Assembly: GCA_019285755.1 (NCBI GenBank)
Contig: CP079103.1
Coordinates: 3,100,001-3,164,000 of the forward strand
Direction: 5' to 3'
DNA: 64,000 nucleotides
From: Chitinophaga sp. E66
Lineage (GTDB): Bacteria; Bacteroidota; Bacteroidia; Chitinophagales; Chitinophagaceae
The notes below the pieces were generated by a model. The model had not been told where the DNA came from and made no database searches. It saw only the letters and a program-made list of their open reading frames with translations. Of this stretch, positions 1 to 10,518 are shown one piece after another (the first letter of the stretch is position 1; the number at the start of each line of letters is the position of its first letter). Position numbers and translations under genes: made by a program.

Positions 1-817
1 TCATCTGGACGTAAGACCGGAAGAGATCGCACACACCATTATCACCGTGGGCGACCCCGACCGCGTAAAAAACGTCTCCAAGCACTTCGACCGGATAGAG
101 GGGCAATACCAGCACCGGGAGTTCGTCACCCACACGGGATACCCGGGCAATACCCGCATTTCCGTGGTCTCCACAGGCATCGGGACAGACAATATCGACA
201 TCGTACTCAACGAACTGGATGCCCTGGTCAATATTGATTTTGAAACACGGCAGATCAAAGAAGAACTGACGTCTCTCCGCATTGTACGGCTGGGCACTTC
301 CGGCTCGCTGCAGGAAAGTATTCCCGTGGATAGCTTCGTGGCTTCCACGCATGCTATCGGACTCGATAATTTGCTGCCCTATTATACCTGGCACAATTCT
401 CCCGAAGAGCTCCAGCTCCTGGAAGCCTTCCGTGGCGGTACGCGTTCAGCCCCATGCTGCGCGCCCCTATCTCTTCGAGGCGGCGCCGGAGTTGCTGGAT
501 CGTTTCCGTGAAGGGTTTCATGCCGGTATCACCGTTACCTGTCCGGGTTTCTACGCCCCCAGGGCCGGCAGCTCCGGGGCGCGCTCTCTCACCCCGAACT
601 GATCGATCAGCTCGGCACCTTCAGCTTCGAAAACCAGCGCATCTCCAACTTCGAGATGGAAACATCGGGGATCTACGGGCTCGGGCGCGTTTTCGGGCAC
701 CGCTGCCTTTCGCTCAGCGCCATCGTGGCCAACCGCGTACGGGGAGAGTTCAGTGCAGACGGTAACGCCGCCGTGGAAAAACTCATCACCACCGCATTGC
801 CGATTATCGCCGCTTGA
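1..817 (+). CDS. Nucleoside phosphorylase, 5' partial, frameshifted
   Basis: This is a purine/uridine phosphorylase-family enzyme that cleaves nucleosides with phosphate in salvage. Visible family motifs are VGDPDR near the start, the phosphate/ribose loop RLGTSGSLQ, and NFEMETSGIYGLGR near the C-terminus, where the Glu-Met-Glu binds ribose. The true start lies upstream of the window. Three single-base omissions break the frame: one near 435, one in a C run near 467 (GCGCCCC before TATC), and one in a C run near 563 before AGGGCC. Restoring one base at each gives a continuous protein to the TGA at 815-817. The family is clear; uridine versus purine specificity is not decided. Confidence 0.85.
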
Positions 818-836
818 ATCCGACGATAACAATACG

Positions 837-844
837 TAACTTTA
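837..844 (+). promoter_or_regulatory. Near-consensus -7 box before dapF
   Basis: TAACTTTA differs by one base from the Bacteroidota -7 consensus TAnnTTTG. It ends 7 bases before the dapF ATG, so a transcript from it would have almost no leader. No clear -33 TTG was fixed. Confidence 0.35.
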
Positions 845-851
845 CACCATC

Positions 852-1631
852 ATGCAGATCCATTTCTATAAATACCAGGGAACAGGGAACGATTTCGTCA
901 TCCTCGACAACCGCTCCGGCGAATACGCCGGCCTCACCACCGAACAGATAGAACATCTGTGCGACCGCCGTTTCGGTATCGGGGCAGACGGGTTGATGAT
1001 GCTGGAAAATGAAGAAGGGTACGACTTCAAGATGAAATACTACAACTCCGACGGCCGCGAGGGTAGCATGTGCGGCAACGGCGGCCGTTGCCTGACCGCA
1101 TTCGCCCGCCACATGGGCGTTGCCGGAGACACCCTGCGCTTCATCGCTACAGACGGCGAGCATGACGCCAAATTCCGCGACAACGGATGGGTGGAACTAA
1201 AGATGAAGGACGTGGACCAGGTCGAGAACGGCAATACTTACTTTTACCTCAATACCGGCTCCCCGCACTTCGTGCGCTTCGTGACCGACATCCAGGAAGT
1301 GGACGTTTACGAAGAAGGAAGGGCCATCCGCTACAACGAGCGCTTCGCCGCCGTGGGCACCAACGTCAACTTCGTCCAGGAAATCGATAAAGGCATCTTC
1401 GTACGCACCTATGAACGCGGCGTGGAAGACGAAACCTATTCCTGTGGTACCGGCGTAACCGCCGCCGCCCTCACCGCCGCTCCCGGCGAAGCCGGGCAGT
1501 ACGCCATCCCCGTGGAAACACTGGGCGGCCACCTCGAAGTGCGCTTCCTGAGGACGGGCGAACGCAGCTATGAGGACATATGGCTCTGCGGCCCCGCCAC
1601 GCCTGTATTTGAAGGAAATATTAAAATTTAA
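852..1631 (+). CDS. dapF: Diaminopimelate epimerase DapF
   Basis: DapF converts LL- to meso-diaminopimelate in the cytoplasm, for lysine and peptidoglycan synthesis. The 259-residue length is normal for the family and the frame is intact. Both catalytic cysteines are visible: Cys74 in the motif SMCGNGGR and Cys198 in YSCGTGVTAAAL. The N-terminal YQGTGNDFV motif is also typical. The ATG at 852 is chosen because the homologous N-terminus starts there. The gene follows the phosphorylase by 34 bases on the same strand. A -7-like box just upstream suggests its own promoter. Confidence 0.96.
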   Translation: MQIHFYKYQGTGNDFVILDNRSGEYAGLTTEQIEHLCDRRFGIGADGLMMLENEEGYDFKMKYYNSDGREGSMCGNGGRCLTAFARHMGVAGDTLRFIATDGEHDAKFRDNGWVELKMKDVDQVENGNTYFYLNTGSPHFVRFVTDIQEVDVYEEGRAIRYNERFAAVGTNVNFVQEIDKGIFVRTYERGVEDETYSCGTGVTAAALTAAPGEAGQYAIPVETLGGHLEVRFLRTGERSYEDIWLCGPATPVFEGNIKI

Positions 1632-1641
1632 GGCCCCGCCA

Positions 1642-1668
1642 TTTGGTAAATTAATTCCGTTACCTTTG
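1642..1668 (+). promoter_or_regulatory. Bacteroidota-type promoter for corA
   Basis: TTTG at 1642-1645 is followed after 15 bases by TACCTTTG at 1661-1668, a perfect TAnnTTTG -7 box. The spacing is slightly short of the usual value. The ATG at 1677 is only 8 bases past the box, so the mRNA should be nearly leaderless. Confidence 0.55.
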
Positions 1669-1676
1669 CGCCCGGA

Positions 1677-2612
1677 ATGATCCAGTACTTTATAAATATC
1701 GATGCCCGTACGGTTGAAATCAAGGAGCCGGACAACGGCGCCTGGTGAACATCACCCCGCCGTTGAAACAATCCGAATTCGAACAGCTGTCGGAAGAACT
1801 CGATATCCCGCTGGACTTCTTAACCGACTCTCTCGACATCGACGAAAAGAGCCGTTTCGAACTGGAAGACAATGTAAAGCTCATCGTAATCAAGACCCCT
1901 ACGGAAAACAACTCCATCAACGAAAGCGATGCCTACTACATTACCATCCCCATCGTGATCATCCTCACCCACAACCAGATCGTTACGGTCAACTCCTTCG
2001 ACAACGCCGCCATCAAGAAATTCCTCAACACTTTCCATAACCGCCATCCCGAAAAGCGGAACATGATGGTACTGAAGATCTTCGAGAAAGTGGTGATGAA
2101 CTTCTGGATTACCTCAAGGAAATCAATCAGCGCCGCAACCTCCTGGAACAAAAACTCTACGATTCCAACCGTAACGAGGAACTGCTGTACCTCATGCGGA
2201 TCCAGAAGTCGCTCGTATACTTCGTCACCGCCCTGCGCAGCAACGAGCTGCTGCTCATGAAACTGGAGCGTACCAACTTCCGGGCCTCAACGAAGACGAG
2301 AAGGAATTCCTCCATGACCTGATCGTAGATACTTCCCAGGCATTGGAAATGGCCAATATTTACACCAACATCCTTTCCAGCACGATGGATGCCTTCGCCA
2401 GCATCATTTCCAACAACCTCAACTTCGTGATGAAACGCCTTACGTCCATCACGATCGTGCTCACACTGCCCGTTCTCGTGGCCAGCATCTATGGGATGAA
2501 CGTAGAGATCCCCTACGCCCATTCCCAATACAGCTTTTACATACCTGTCACGATCGCCATTATCACAGCGGTTGTCATGAGCTGGTATTTCATGAAGAAA
2601 AAGTGGTTCTAG
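1677..2612 (+). CDS. corA: CorA-family Mg2+/Co2+ transporter, frameshifted
   Basis: This is an inner-membrane divalent cation channel of about 312 residues. The C-terminus carries the CorA signature YGMN in the loop between two membrane segments (around TSITIVLTLPVLVASI and FYIPVTIAIITAVVMSW), followed by a basic tail. A long acidic cytoplasmic domain precedes it. Three single-base omissions break it: in GCCTGG near 1743, near 2095 (before ATGAACTTCTGG), and in TTCCGGG near 2281. The first produces a false TGA after 23 codons. The stop overlaps the stop of the convergent NUDIX gene in a shared CTAG. Confidence 0.9.
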
Positions 2613-3056
2613 TATTTCGCTTTGACGATATCCGCCAGCACCTTGTCGATCGGCAGGGTTACCGCCTGTGAGGAGAATTCATCCCAATCCACCCATCTTA
2701 CGCCTTCCACCTGATCGGCTCCTCCGGGATATCGAACCCGAACGGCTTTTCCAGCAAAGGCGCCACGAATGGCGAAACAGGTCTTACCAGGTAATAAATG
2801 GAGATGATCTGGTTAACCTCGTCGAACGCGGAGATCTGGAAGAAATCGGTGGTGTAGATATGTTCCACCACCTCCACGTCCTGGTTCAGTTCTTCTTTCC
2901 ACTCGCGGACCATGCATTCCAGGGTGCCTTCCCGAACTCGAGGCCGCCGCCGGGGAACTTGGTATAATAACCGCCGCGGATGTACTCATCACTGACAAGT
3001 ACCTGTTTCTTTTCATTGAACATGATGCCGTACACACGGACCGTAAACTGAGGCAT
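2609..3056 (-). CDS. NUDIX hydrolase, frameshifted
   Basis: A small NUDIX-fold pyrophosphohydrolase of about 149 residues. The NUDIX box can be rebuilt as GGGLEFGEGTLECMVREWKE, continuing EL, which holds the G-x5-E-x7-REx2EE-like metal site (here REWKEE). The N-terminus MPQFTVRVYGIMFNEKKQ is typical of MutT/ADP-ribose-type members. One base is missing in the G run of the box (near 2935) and one in a C run near 2731. Without these repairs the protein appears cut into pieces. The substrate cannot be told. It is convergent with corA and ends within the same CTAG. Confidence 0.82.
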
Positions 3057-3068
3057 TTCGATAAATTA

Positions 3069-3858
3069 TTAGCGGTTCATGGCCGCGCGTTTCATTTCCG
3101 CCGCCAGGTCGTGGCCCAGGTATCTTTCAATGATACCATGTACCCAATAAATGACCGGCGTCAGCACGATGGCGACTACGAATTTATAGATGTAATTGAT
3201 GATACAAACGCTGATGACGAGCCCCGGGGCCATGCCTGTCCTTTTGCCCCATCAGCAGCGGGAAGAGGTGGAACGCGCAGAACAGCACCACGAACGAGTC
3301 GATCAGCTGAGAAACGAGCGTGGAGCCCGTGGCGCGGAGCCAGATCTTTCCTTCGCCCGTAACTTTCTTGATCTTGTGGAAGGTGAACACATCCACCAGT
3401 TGGCCCAGCAGGAAGGCGGTCAGCGAGGCGATGATGATCATGGAGCCTTGCCCGAGGATCTGGCCGTAAGCCTTGTCCATATCCGGCACACCGGCTTCGG
3501 CCTTGCTGGTCACGAAGAAAGCGGCGGGCTCGAGGCGGATGGCGAAGTAAAGATGATGAATGCAAAGGCGATGAGCGCGGCGGTGAGGTACGACAGGAAG
3601 CGGACGCCCTTCACCCCGAAATACTCATTGATGATATCGGTCATAATGAATACCACGGGCCATAGCAATACGCCGGCGGTCATATTGAAACTGTAGGCGT
3701 CACCAAAGATCAGGATGTTCACCGGGCTCATGCCGAGGGTGGCTTCCAGGAAAGATCTTGACGCCGATGATTTCGGCGATGAGGGCGTTGGCGACGAAGA
3801 TGCCGGCTAATATGATGAAGACCCGGGTGGGCTTGTCTTTCAATATGTTAGTGATCAT
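3069..3858 (-). CDS. yhhQ: Queuosine precursor transporter (YhhQ/DUF165), frameshifted
   Basis: A polytopic membrane protein of about 264 residues of the YhhQ/Vut_1 (DUF165) family, which imports 7-deazaguanine precursors of the tRNA base queuosine. Visible stretches include FVANALIAEIIGVKIF, LWPVVFIMTDIINEYFG and SLTAFLLGQLVDVFTFHKIK, which carry the usual conserved acidic and polar residues inside helices. The frame breaks near 3755 (in TTTCCTGG), near 3548 and near 3220. The ATG at 3858 overlaps the end of the upstream small membrane gene by 11 bases, implying translational coupling. Family assignment is firm; the exact precursor (preQ0 or preQ1) is not decidable. Confidence 0.85.
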
Positions 3859-4134
3859 GTGGGGATAGCAATTGAAAAAGCAAAATAAGTACATTCAGCA
3901 CAAATACGTATGGATGGATGTCGGCAAAGCGCACCTTTTTCAACAACAGCATTACGATGGTAATGAGCACGGTGATGATATTGAGGGCGCCGCCACCAGC
4001 CAACCCAGGATGGTCACGTGTTTGGTCAGGAAGCTCCAGGCCTCCGGATCGCCCATCATACGGACGCCGAAGCCCAGCAGGAAACAGATATTACAGATAA
4101 AGCTCAATTTTATCAGAAAGCGGACGAGCCTCAT
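3848..4134 (-). CDS. Small membrane protein, unknown function, frameshifted
   Basis: About 95 residues after restoring one base near 3985 (in the GGCGGCGCC region). It has three hydrophobic stretches: LIKLSFICNICFLLGFG, a middle segment around HVTILGWLVAA continuing NIITVLITIVMLLL, and a C-terminal VFVLNVLILLFQLL. I do not recognise the family. It lies upstream of and overlaps the queuosine transporter gene, so the two are probably one transcript. It is divergent from the YfhO-like gene. Confidence 0.6.
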
Positions 4135-4135
4135 A

Positions 4136-4167
4136 TTGAAATTTCGGATAAAATACAGTTATTTTGG
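4136..4167 (+). promoter_or_regulatory. Promoter for the YfhO-like gene
   Basis: TTG at 4136-4138 and TATTTTGG at 4160-4167 are spaced about 21 bases apart, matching the Bacteroidota -33/-7 layout, although the -7 box lacks one spacer base. It overlaps an alternative TTG start at 4164, which argues that translation starts later, at the ATG at 4198. Confidence 0.45.
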
Positions 4168-4197
4168 ATTCTTTTGTAACCAAACCGGAAATACCCG

Positions 4198-6665
4198 ATG
4201 CAACAATCCTGGCAAAAGGCCTTTTGAAACATGTGTATGCCATCCTGATCTTCCTCGGGCTCGCGTTTTTGTTCTGCTCTCCCGTGTTGAATAACATGGA
4301 ATTGCGGCAGACGGACAACGTGTCGTGGAAGGGCATGTCGCAGGAAGCGCGCGCTACCACGACAGCACCGGCATCAATCCCATCTGGACCAACGCCATGT
4401 TCGGGGTATGCCTACATATCAGATCTACATGTCGCAGGACAACTACACGTATTACCTGCACGAGATACTCACGTTGGGCCTGCCGAAGCCGGTGAACTTT
4501 TATTTCCTGGCGATGCTCGGGTTTTACATCCTCCTCTCCGTCATGAATTTCAGGTGGTGGATCACGGTGCTGGGGGCCGTCGCCTTCGGGTTCGGGTCTT
4601 ACAACGCCATGATCATCGCGGCGGGTCACGATACGAAGATGTTCACCATCGCGTATATGGCTCCCCTCCTCGCGGGCATCCTTCTCGCCTATCGCGGCAA
4701 ATACTTCATCGGCGGGATCATTACCTGTATCACGCTGTGCCTTATGGTCACCTCCGGCCACTACCAGATGTTGTATTATATGTTGCTGGTATGTCTCTGT
4801 ATTGGGGTTGTATACCTCGTTAACGCAATCCGGAATAAAGAAGTGCCCCGGTTCCTCAAAGCCACGCTCACGCTGGTAGGTTTCGGCATATTGTCGGTTC
4901 TTCCAAGTACGGTTACTTTGTGGACCACTACCGAGTTCGGTAAATACACCATGCGCGGCGGCCATAGCGAGCTGACGCCCGAAGCCGGGACCGAAAGCGA
5001 CAAGACGAAGGGCGGCCTCGATAAAAGCTATGCGTTCAATTGGAGCGAGGGCATTATGGAAACCCTCACCATCGTGGCGCCTAACCTGTACGGCGGCCCG
5101 TCTACCGGCCCGCTCCCCGAAAATGGTGAAATGCACAAGCAGCTGACCAACATGGGCGTGCCGGAAGCGCAGGCAGACGAGTTCGTAAAACAGATGCCGC
5201 GCTACTGGGGCAGCCAGCCCATGACCGACGGCGGAGTTTACTGGGGCGCTATCATCCTGTTCTTCTTCGTGTTGGCGCTGTTCATCGTAAAAGACTTCAA
5301 CAAATGGTGGATCGTGGCCGCCTGCATCGTGGGCGTAGTGCTTGCATGGGGCAGCAACCTGTCTTTCATCAACTATTTCCTGTTCGACCATCTCCCTTAT
5401 ATAATAAGTTCCGCGCACCGGCGCAGGCGCTCGTCATCCCGCAGGTGCTCGTGCCCTTCTTTGCATGCTGGGGCCTGAACCAGTTGCTGTCTGACGTGCA
5501 GGATAAAACGCTGGCGCTGAAAGACCTCAAGAAAGCGCTGTATGTTACCGGCGGCCTGGCATTGCTCCTGGTTCTCGGCAGCTTCGGCATGTTCGATTTT
5601 ACGCACAACCAGGACTTCGCACTCCAGTACTTCAACCAGTTCGTGGGCGGCAACCAGGAGATGCTCAACCAGATCATCAGCGCCCTGAAAGCCGACCGCG
5701 CTTCCCTGTTGCGGATAGATGCGTTCAGGAGCCTCTTCTTCATCGTGGCTGCTTTTGCACTCTGCTGGGCCTGGCTGAAGGGCCGCCTCGCCGCTACGCC
5801 CGTACTGGCCATCCTGGCCGGCCTCGTGGCGCTCGACGTGATGTGGATCTCCAACCGCTACCTCAATAAAGACAACTACGTTACCCCGCAGGATTACAGC
5901 GCCATCTTTGCGCCGTCGCCCGTGGATATCGAGATCAAGAAGGATCCGGATCCTTATTACCGCGTGTTCAACACCGCCCGTTTTGAGGACGCCATCAGCT
6001 CGTACCATCATAAGAGCGTGGGCGGTTACAGCCCGGTGAAGCTTGCCCGTTACCAGGACCTGATCCAGCACCAGCTGTCTAAAGGAACGCCGGGCGTAGT
6101 CAACATGCTCAATACCAAATACGTCATCTTCCAGACCCCGCAGGGCCAGCTGTCGTACCAACGCAACCCCGAAGCGCTCGGCAACGCCTGGTTCGTGGAC
6201 AGCATCCAATGGGCGAAGAACGCCGACGAGGAAATGAAAGCCCTCGATAGCCTGAAGACCGGAGACGTAGCCGTGATCGACGAGCGCTTCCGCGCTTCCC
6301 TCAACGGGTTCACTCCCGGCAGAGATTCCGTAAGCGGCATCGAACTGACCCGCTACGGCCTCAATGATCTCTATTACCGCAGCCACAACAGCCGCGAAGG
6401 CCTGGCCGTGTTCTCAGAGATATACTACCCCGCCGGCTGGAAGCTGTTCATCGACAACAAGGAAGCTGAAATCCTCCGCGTGAACTACCTGCTGCGTGCG
6501 GCGAAGATCCCCGCGGGCGATCATATCATCTCGATGAAATTCGAGCCGCGCTCTTACTATCTCGGCAACAAGATCACCGGATTCTCTTCCATCGCCATGC
6601 TGATCCTGCTCGCACTGGCCATCGCTTTCGAAGTGATCCGCCAGCGTCAAATGCAGATGAAGTAA
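4198..6665 (+). CDS. YfhO-like multi-pass membrane protein, frameshifted
   Basis: A large inner-membrane protein of about 823 residues, with many membrane helices in the first 600 residues and a soluble C-terminal part ending in one more helix and a basic tail. It matches the YfhO-like family, thought to act in glycosylation of lipids or cell-wall polymers. I start it at ATG 4198 (MQQSWQKAFLKHVYAI): one missing T near 4226 joins this to the frame, and a promoter overlaps the alternative TTG start. Further omissions lie near 4347, 4407 and 5398. Conserved stretches include GAVAFGFGSYNAMIIAAGHDTK and FSEIYYPAGWKLFIDNKE. The actual substrate is unknown. Confidence 0.8.
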
Positions 6666-6712
6666 CTGTAGATGATAAAAAGACGGTCAAGAAGTAATTA
6701 CAGAACAACCGC

Positions 6713-6746
6713 AACGGCCCGGTAGTCGAAAGACTGCCGGGCCGTT
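6713..6746. terminator. Strong bidirectional hairpin
   Basis: AACGGCCCGG pairs perfectly with CCGGGCCGTT, extended by TAGTC/GACTG around a GAAA tetraloop. It sits between the convergent YfhO-like gene and the end of the glycan operon. There is no strong T run on the plus side, so termination is inferred from position and stem strength. Confidence 0.75.
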
Positions 6747-6762
6747 GTATTTCAGTTATTTC

Positions 6763-7656
6763 TTAATACCACAAGCGCGCTTCCGTTTTCTTCAGGTAAG
6801 CGCGGGCGTTGTCGCCCAATGGCGTCCGCGATCGGTATCCGCGAGATCAGTTTCCAGCCGGCCTTCCAGCCACGCCAGTCCCACCCGGTTTTCTTCAGAT
6901 ACTCCAGCGACCACATCATAGCGGTTGAATAGAAACAGCGTTTCGGGAGATAACGGTACGCGACTTTCGCTTTATTCACCCAGAGCATCCGCATCTTATC
7001 GGCATGCGGGGTGCGCCCAGGGCGATTCGTTGTGCATCACCACGATATCTGACAGGTAAGCGATCGAATAGCCCTTATCGATCACGCGGTCCGTCGTATT
7101 CTTCCATGCCATAGAAGAAATCTTCCGGGTAGAGGCCCGCCTTGTCGTACGCTTCTTTGAGAATAGCATGGCCGGCGCCAATGTAGTAAGGCGCCAGGAA
7201 GAAGGATTTGTTATGGTATTTTTCGAAGTTCTTTTGCGGGAAGGCGTTGACCTGCATCTGGCCCGTACTGGCATACAGCACTTTAAAGCAGAGCACCGCC
7301 GCATTGTTGCCGCGCAGTTGTTGTCCGGAAAATGCGTCTGCGATAGCTTGCAGGGCGGTATCATCGCGGAACGCATCATCGTCGATGGTGACGAGGATGG
7401 GAGATTTGGCAAGCGAAATGCCCAGGTTGCGGCCCCGGGCCACGCCCTTGTTCTCCGGCGAATCGATGTAACGGAAATAAGGAAACCCGGACATGAAGGA
7501 CTTGACTTCGCTATAGTCTGCCGTGGAGGCGTTATTGATGACGATCACCTCTTCCAGCAGGGTGTCTGCTTGTTTTTGGGCAGCCAGGTTGCGGACGAGC
7601 ATCCCGAGGTCGTCGGGACGGTTATACGTGATGATAATGACGGATAATGGCTTCAT
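6763..7656 (-). CDS. Glycosyltransferase family 2, frameshifted
   Basis: A cytoplasmic GT-A fold sugar transferase of about 299 residues. It starts MKPLSVIIITYNRPDDLG, has the nucleotide-sugar region NKGVARGRNLGISLAKSP and the metal-binding DxD-type motif TIDDDAF. The middle and end are scrambled by about six omitted bases near 7085, 7015 and 6820; after repair the tail reads about ARAYLKKTEARLWY. It is the last gene of the leftward glycan operon. Its ATG follows the TGA of the GT4 gene by one base. Donor and acceptor are unknown. Confidence 0.82.
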
Positions 7657-7657
7657 A

Positions 7658-8815
7658 TCAATTCGACAAAAGGCTGCGGTAAGCGGCAGCAAACGCTTCG
7701 AGGCTGAAATGTTCGCGGGCGTAGGCGATGTTGCGGTCGCGCATGGCCGCCAGCGTTTCGGGGCCTGCTTCGCGCAGCAACCGCGCCCCTTCCGCCACGA
7801 TCTCCGCTTCCGGCTGCTGATGCGGGATCAGCCAGCCATTGACGCCTTGTTGCACATGATACGGAATATCTCCCACATCGGTAGACAAAACGGCCAGTCC
7901 GCGGGCCATGGCCTCCATGATGACCATAGGGAAACCTTCGCGCTCAGAGGTTATGACGATGATGCGGTGTTCGCGGTATATACGGTCTATTACGCCCGCA
8001 TCCGACTGCTCCCCGTAAAAACGGCAATTCCCTTTCAGTTCGTCTGCAATAACCCCTTCCAGCGGCCCCAGCATGCCCGCCTGCTCGCCTGTGGCTTTGG
8101 CGATGGCCGCCACCAGCCAGGGCGCTTTTCACTGGTGCCCCGCCCTGCATACAGCAGGCGCGCTGCCTGCGGCAGGGGCGCCACATCTTCCTGAATGGGG
8201 ATGCCATTCATAACGAGGCGGATCCTTTCTTCGTATGCGGCCGGGATATTGTATTTGCGGTACAGTTCCGGTGCTGCCTGATGCTGTCGCGGCTGATCAT
8301 CACCGTGGTCGCATAATATGGGATGAAGGGTATCCGGATATAGGAAAAGCTGCAAAAGGAATGGATAAGCTCTATCTGGCGCACGCCCCGCGGCACGTGC
8401 GGCGCGAGTTTATACGCGAAATTGCATTGCCCGTTGAAGACAACCGGCCGCCGTTCCTGTTTGCTGATATATTCGGTGATTATGCCCCGCCAGATGAGGT
8501 TGTTCCAATATTGAAACTTATTGTCGGTTTGCGGGGAGATGTCGCGCACGGTGATGTTCGGTCCTTTGAACTGGCTTAAAAGCGCATCGCCCTGGGATTT
8601 CTTTGTGAAGAAGATGATGATCTTTTTCTGCGGGAACAATTGCGCGATTTGCGCGTGTACCTTTCCGCGCCGCCTACGTGATAGAAAGGGAAGAACAGGA
8701 ACAGGTCATACTCCTCCCCTAACGGCCGCATGCGGCCGATCAGCCTGCCCAACAGGGCAAACGGGAAGATCGCGAGGGCTTCGATGCGCCGTTTCAGGAG
8801 GAGCAGTTTATACAT
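7658..8815 (-). CDS. Glycosyltransferase family 4, frameshifted
   Basis: A GT-B fold transferase of about 386 residues. The N-terminus carries HVGGAER, the start of the acceptor domain. The C-terminal donor domain has ITSEREGFPMVIMEAMARGLAV, the E-x7-E type motif of group 1 transferases, and GDIPYHVQQGVNGWL. Three omitted bases break it, near 8660, 8285 and 8125. The start overlaps the end of the upstream GT2 gene by 8 bases. It belongs to the five-gene leftward operon. Sugar specificity cannot be read. Confidence 0.85.
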
Positions 8816-9626
8816 TTCGGCGGGATTTAATTGATTTGACCATCGCCGTTACCGCATCGCCGCACATGCCCATCAGCACATGGAAGTCGAACATGCTCCA
8901 CTTACCCTGTGAAATGCGCAGCGCCAGGTAGCGGCGTTTGCAATGGAAATGCCGGAGGAAAATATTATTCTTCTTGATGACCGACACGGTTACCGAACCG
9001 GAATGCACGCGGTACAGGAGCAAGGGAACGGGTAATTTTTCCATCACCTTCCCGTCTCCGGCCAGCCGCAGCCAGAGGTCATAGTCTTCGATATGTTTCT
9101 GGGACGCGCGGTAGGGGTATTCCCGGAATACTTCCGCCCTGGCCATCACGCCGGGATGGGCGATACAGTTGAAATGCGGCAGCGCGCGCCGGATGTCTTT
9201 ATTGGTAACGGTGGCGCGGTCTTCCGGCCAGATGCCCGTTTCTTTTCCATTTTCGTCGATGAAGGTGATAAAGCACCCCACCACTGAAACATGCGGCCGG
9301 TCGTTCAGTAAAGACGCCTGCTGCGCGAAGCGGTCTGGCAGGCATACATCATCCGCATCGATCCGCGCGATATACTTCCCCTTCGCTACGGCGATGCCCC
9401 GGTTAAGGCTGGCGATGAAACCCTGGTTCGTTTGCGGGAGGTAGCGGATACGGGGGTCGGAGAAAGAAAGGATGATGGCCTCGCTGTCGTCTGTAGAGCC
9501 GTCGTTGATGATGATCAGTTCAAAATCCCCGAGAGACTGCCCCAGCAACGCTTCCAGCGTTTCCCGCAGAAAAGGGCCGCCGTTGTAAACGGGTAATATG
9601 ACGGATATGAGCGGTGCTTTTTCCAT
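8808..9626 (-). CDS. Glycosyltransferase family 2
   Basis: An intact 272-residue GT2. It begins MEKAPLISVILPVYNGGPFL, has the nucleotide-binding LIIINDGSTDDSE, the DxD metal motif ARIDADDVCLPDRF and the downstream acceptor-side HIEDYDLWLRL. All classical GT-A landmarks are present in order. It is 6 bases downstream of the fucosyltransferase gene and overlaps the following GT4 start, so it is translated as part of the same operon. The closest type is a Wb-like O-antigen or exopolysaccharide side-chain transferase. Confidence 0.92.
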   Translation of the reverse strand: MEKAPLISVILPVYNGGPFLRETLEALLGQSLGDFELIIINDGSTDDSEAIILSFSDPRIRYLPQTNQGFIASLNRGIAVAKGKYIARIDADDVCLPDRFAQQASLLNDRPHVSVVGCFITFIDENGKETGIWPEDRATVTNKDIRRALPHFNCIAHPGVMARAEVFREYPYRASQKHIEDYDLWLRLAGDGKVMEKLPVPLLLYRVHSGSVTVSVIKKNNIFLRHFHCKRRYLALRISQGKWSMFDFHVLMGMCGDAVTAMVKSIKSRRNV

Positions 9627-9632
9627 GTATTC

Positions 9633-10469
9633 CTATATTCTTTCCCAGTCTGCCGGTACAAGGTCCTGGTCGTTAAGCCCCTTTTCCGGGAACCACCGCT
9701 TCGGCGCGGTGACCCGTTTGCCATCGTAACGGTTCAGCCAGGCCGCCCACCAGCTATAGCTGCTGTTGGCGATGATCTGGTGGCGGCAGCTGCTCATGAG
9801 GAAAAGGTCCTCATATTGCGTGCTGCTCAGCGATCCGCTGAGGATTTCAAAATCGATGCCGGCGGGCAGGTTGTTCTTCACCCATTCAGGATCGTTGGTA
9901 AATATATAAAATGTAGCGCCGGGATAGCGGGCGGCAGCCTGCTGGTAATATTCCGGTTCGCAGAAGCCGTGGTAAGCAGCTGCGGAAGAGCTCGTATAAT
10001 CGCCCCGGCGAAAGTGCATGGCCACGCTGTCGCTGTTGCGCAGCGCTTCGGCTTTCGCGAGTATTTCCTGCGGGAAGCTGATGTTAAACGCAAATTCTTC
10101 CCGTATAACGTCCTGCACGGGCGCAAAATACTTCCAGCTTTGCCAGTAGCCTTTCAGGTATACGGGCGGTTTAACGGAGAAGAAAGCGGGATCGAAGTGA
10201 AAATGCGCTTCCCGGAAAACGGAGCGCATGGAGACGGGCGCCAGGCGGTTAATTATCTTACCGGCTAAGCCCACCCGCGGGATCATGTCTTCGGTGGCGG
10301 AGGCGGCCTGGATCTTCAGTCCGTCGAGGCCGTACATTCCTGCCTGCCGGGGTTCGTAACTCCCCTTGTCGAGATACAGCGGAGCATGATGACGCAATGC
10401 CAGCGTACGGCCGGCGGCGTATTGAAACATCTGGTTGCCCAGTCCGCCTTTTAGTTGCACAAGGATCAA
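9633..10469 (-). CDS. Alpha-1,2-fucosyltransferase-like GT11
   Basis: A 278-residue glycosyltransferase family 11 protein, intact. GT11 enzymes move L-fucose from GDP-fucose to galactose, often capping lipopolysaccharide or capsule. Signatures are the N-terminal LVQLKGGLGNQMFQYAAGR, the HFRRGDY motif near residue 150 (GDP-fucose binding) and ANSSYSWWAAWLN near the C-terminus. No ATG lies close to the conserved N-terminus, so the start is taken as TTG at 10469 (reading MILVQLKGG). It follows the secreted CHU_C protein gene by 49 bases and precedes a GT2 by 6 bases. Confidence 0.9.
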   Translation of the reverse strand: MILVQLKGGLGNQMFQYAAGRTLALRHHAPLYLDKGSYEPRQAGMYGLDGLKIQAASATEDMIPRVGLAGKIINRLAPVSMRSVFREAHFHFDPAFFSVKPPVYLKGYWQSWKYFAPVQDVIREEFAFNISFPQEILAKAEALRNSDSVAMHFRRGDYTSSSAAAYHGFCEPEYYQQAAARYPGATFYIFTNDPEWVKNNLPAGIDFEILSGSLSSTQYEDLFLMSSCRHQIIANSSYSWWAAWLNRYDGKRVTAPKRWFPEKGLNDQDLVPADWERI

Positions 10470-10518
10470 GTGGGATCGTTTTTGGCGCAAAATTATCCTT
10501 TTTCGGGCATTAATCCGA

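Noticed and set aside
4354..5418. A 354-codon open frame antisense to the YfhO-like gene
   Set aside because: It is rich in His, Gln, Arg and Glu with no domain, and the opposite strand encodes a clear membrane protein.
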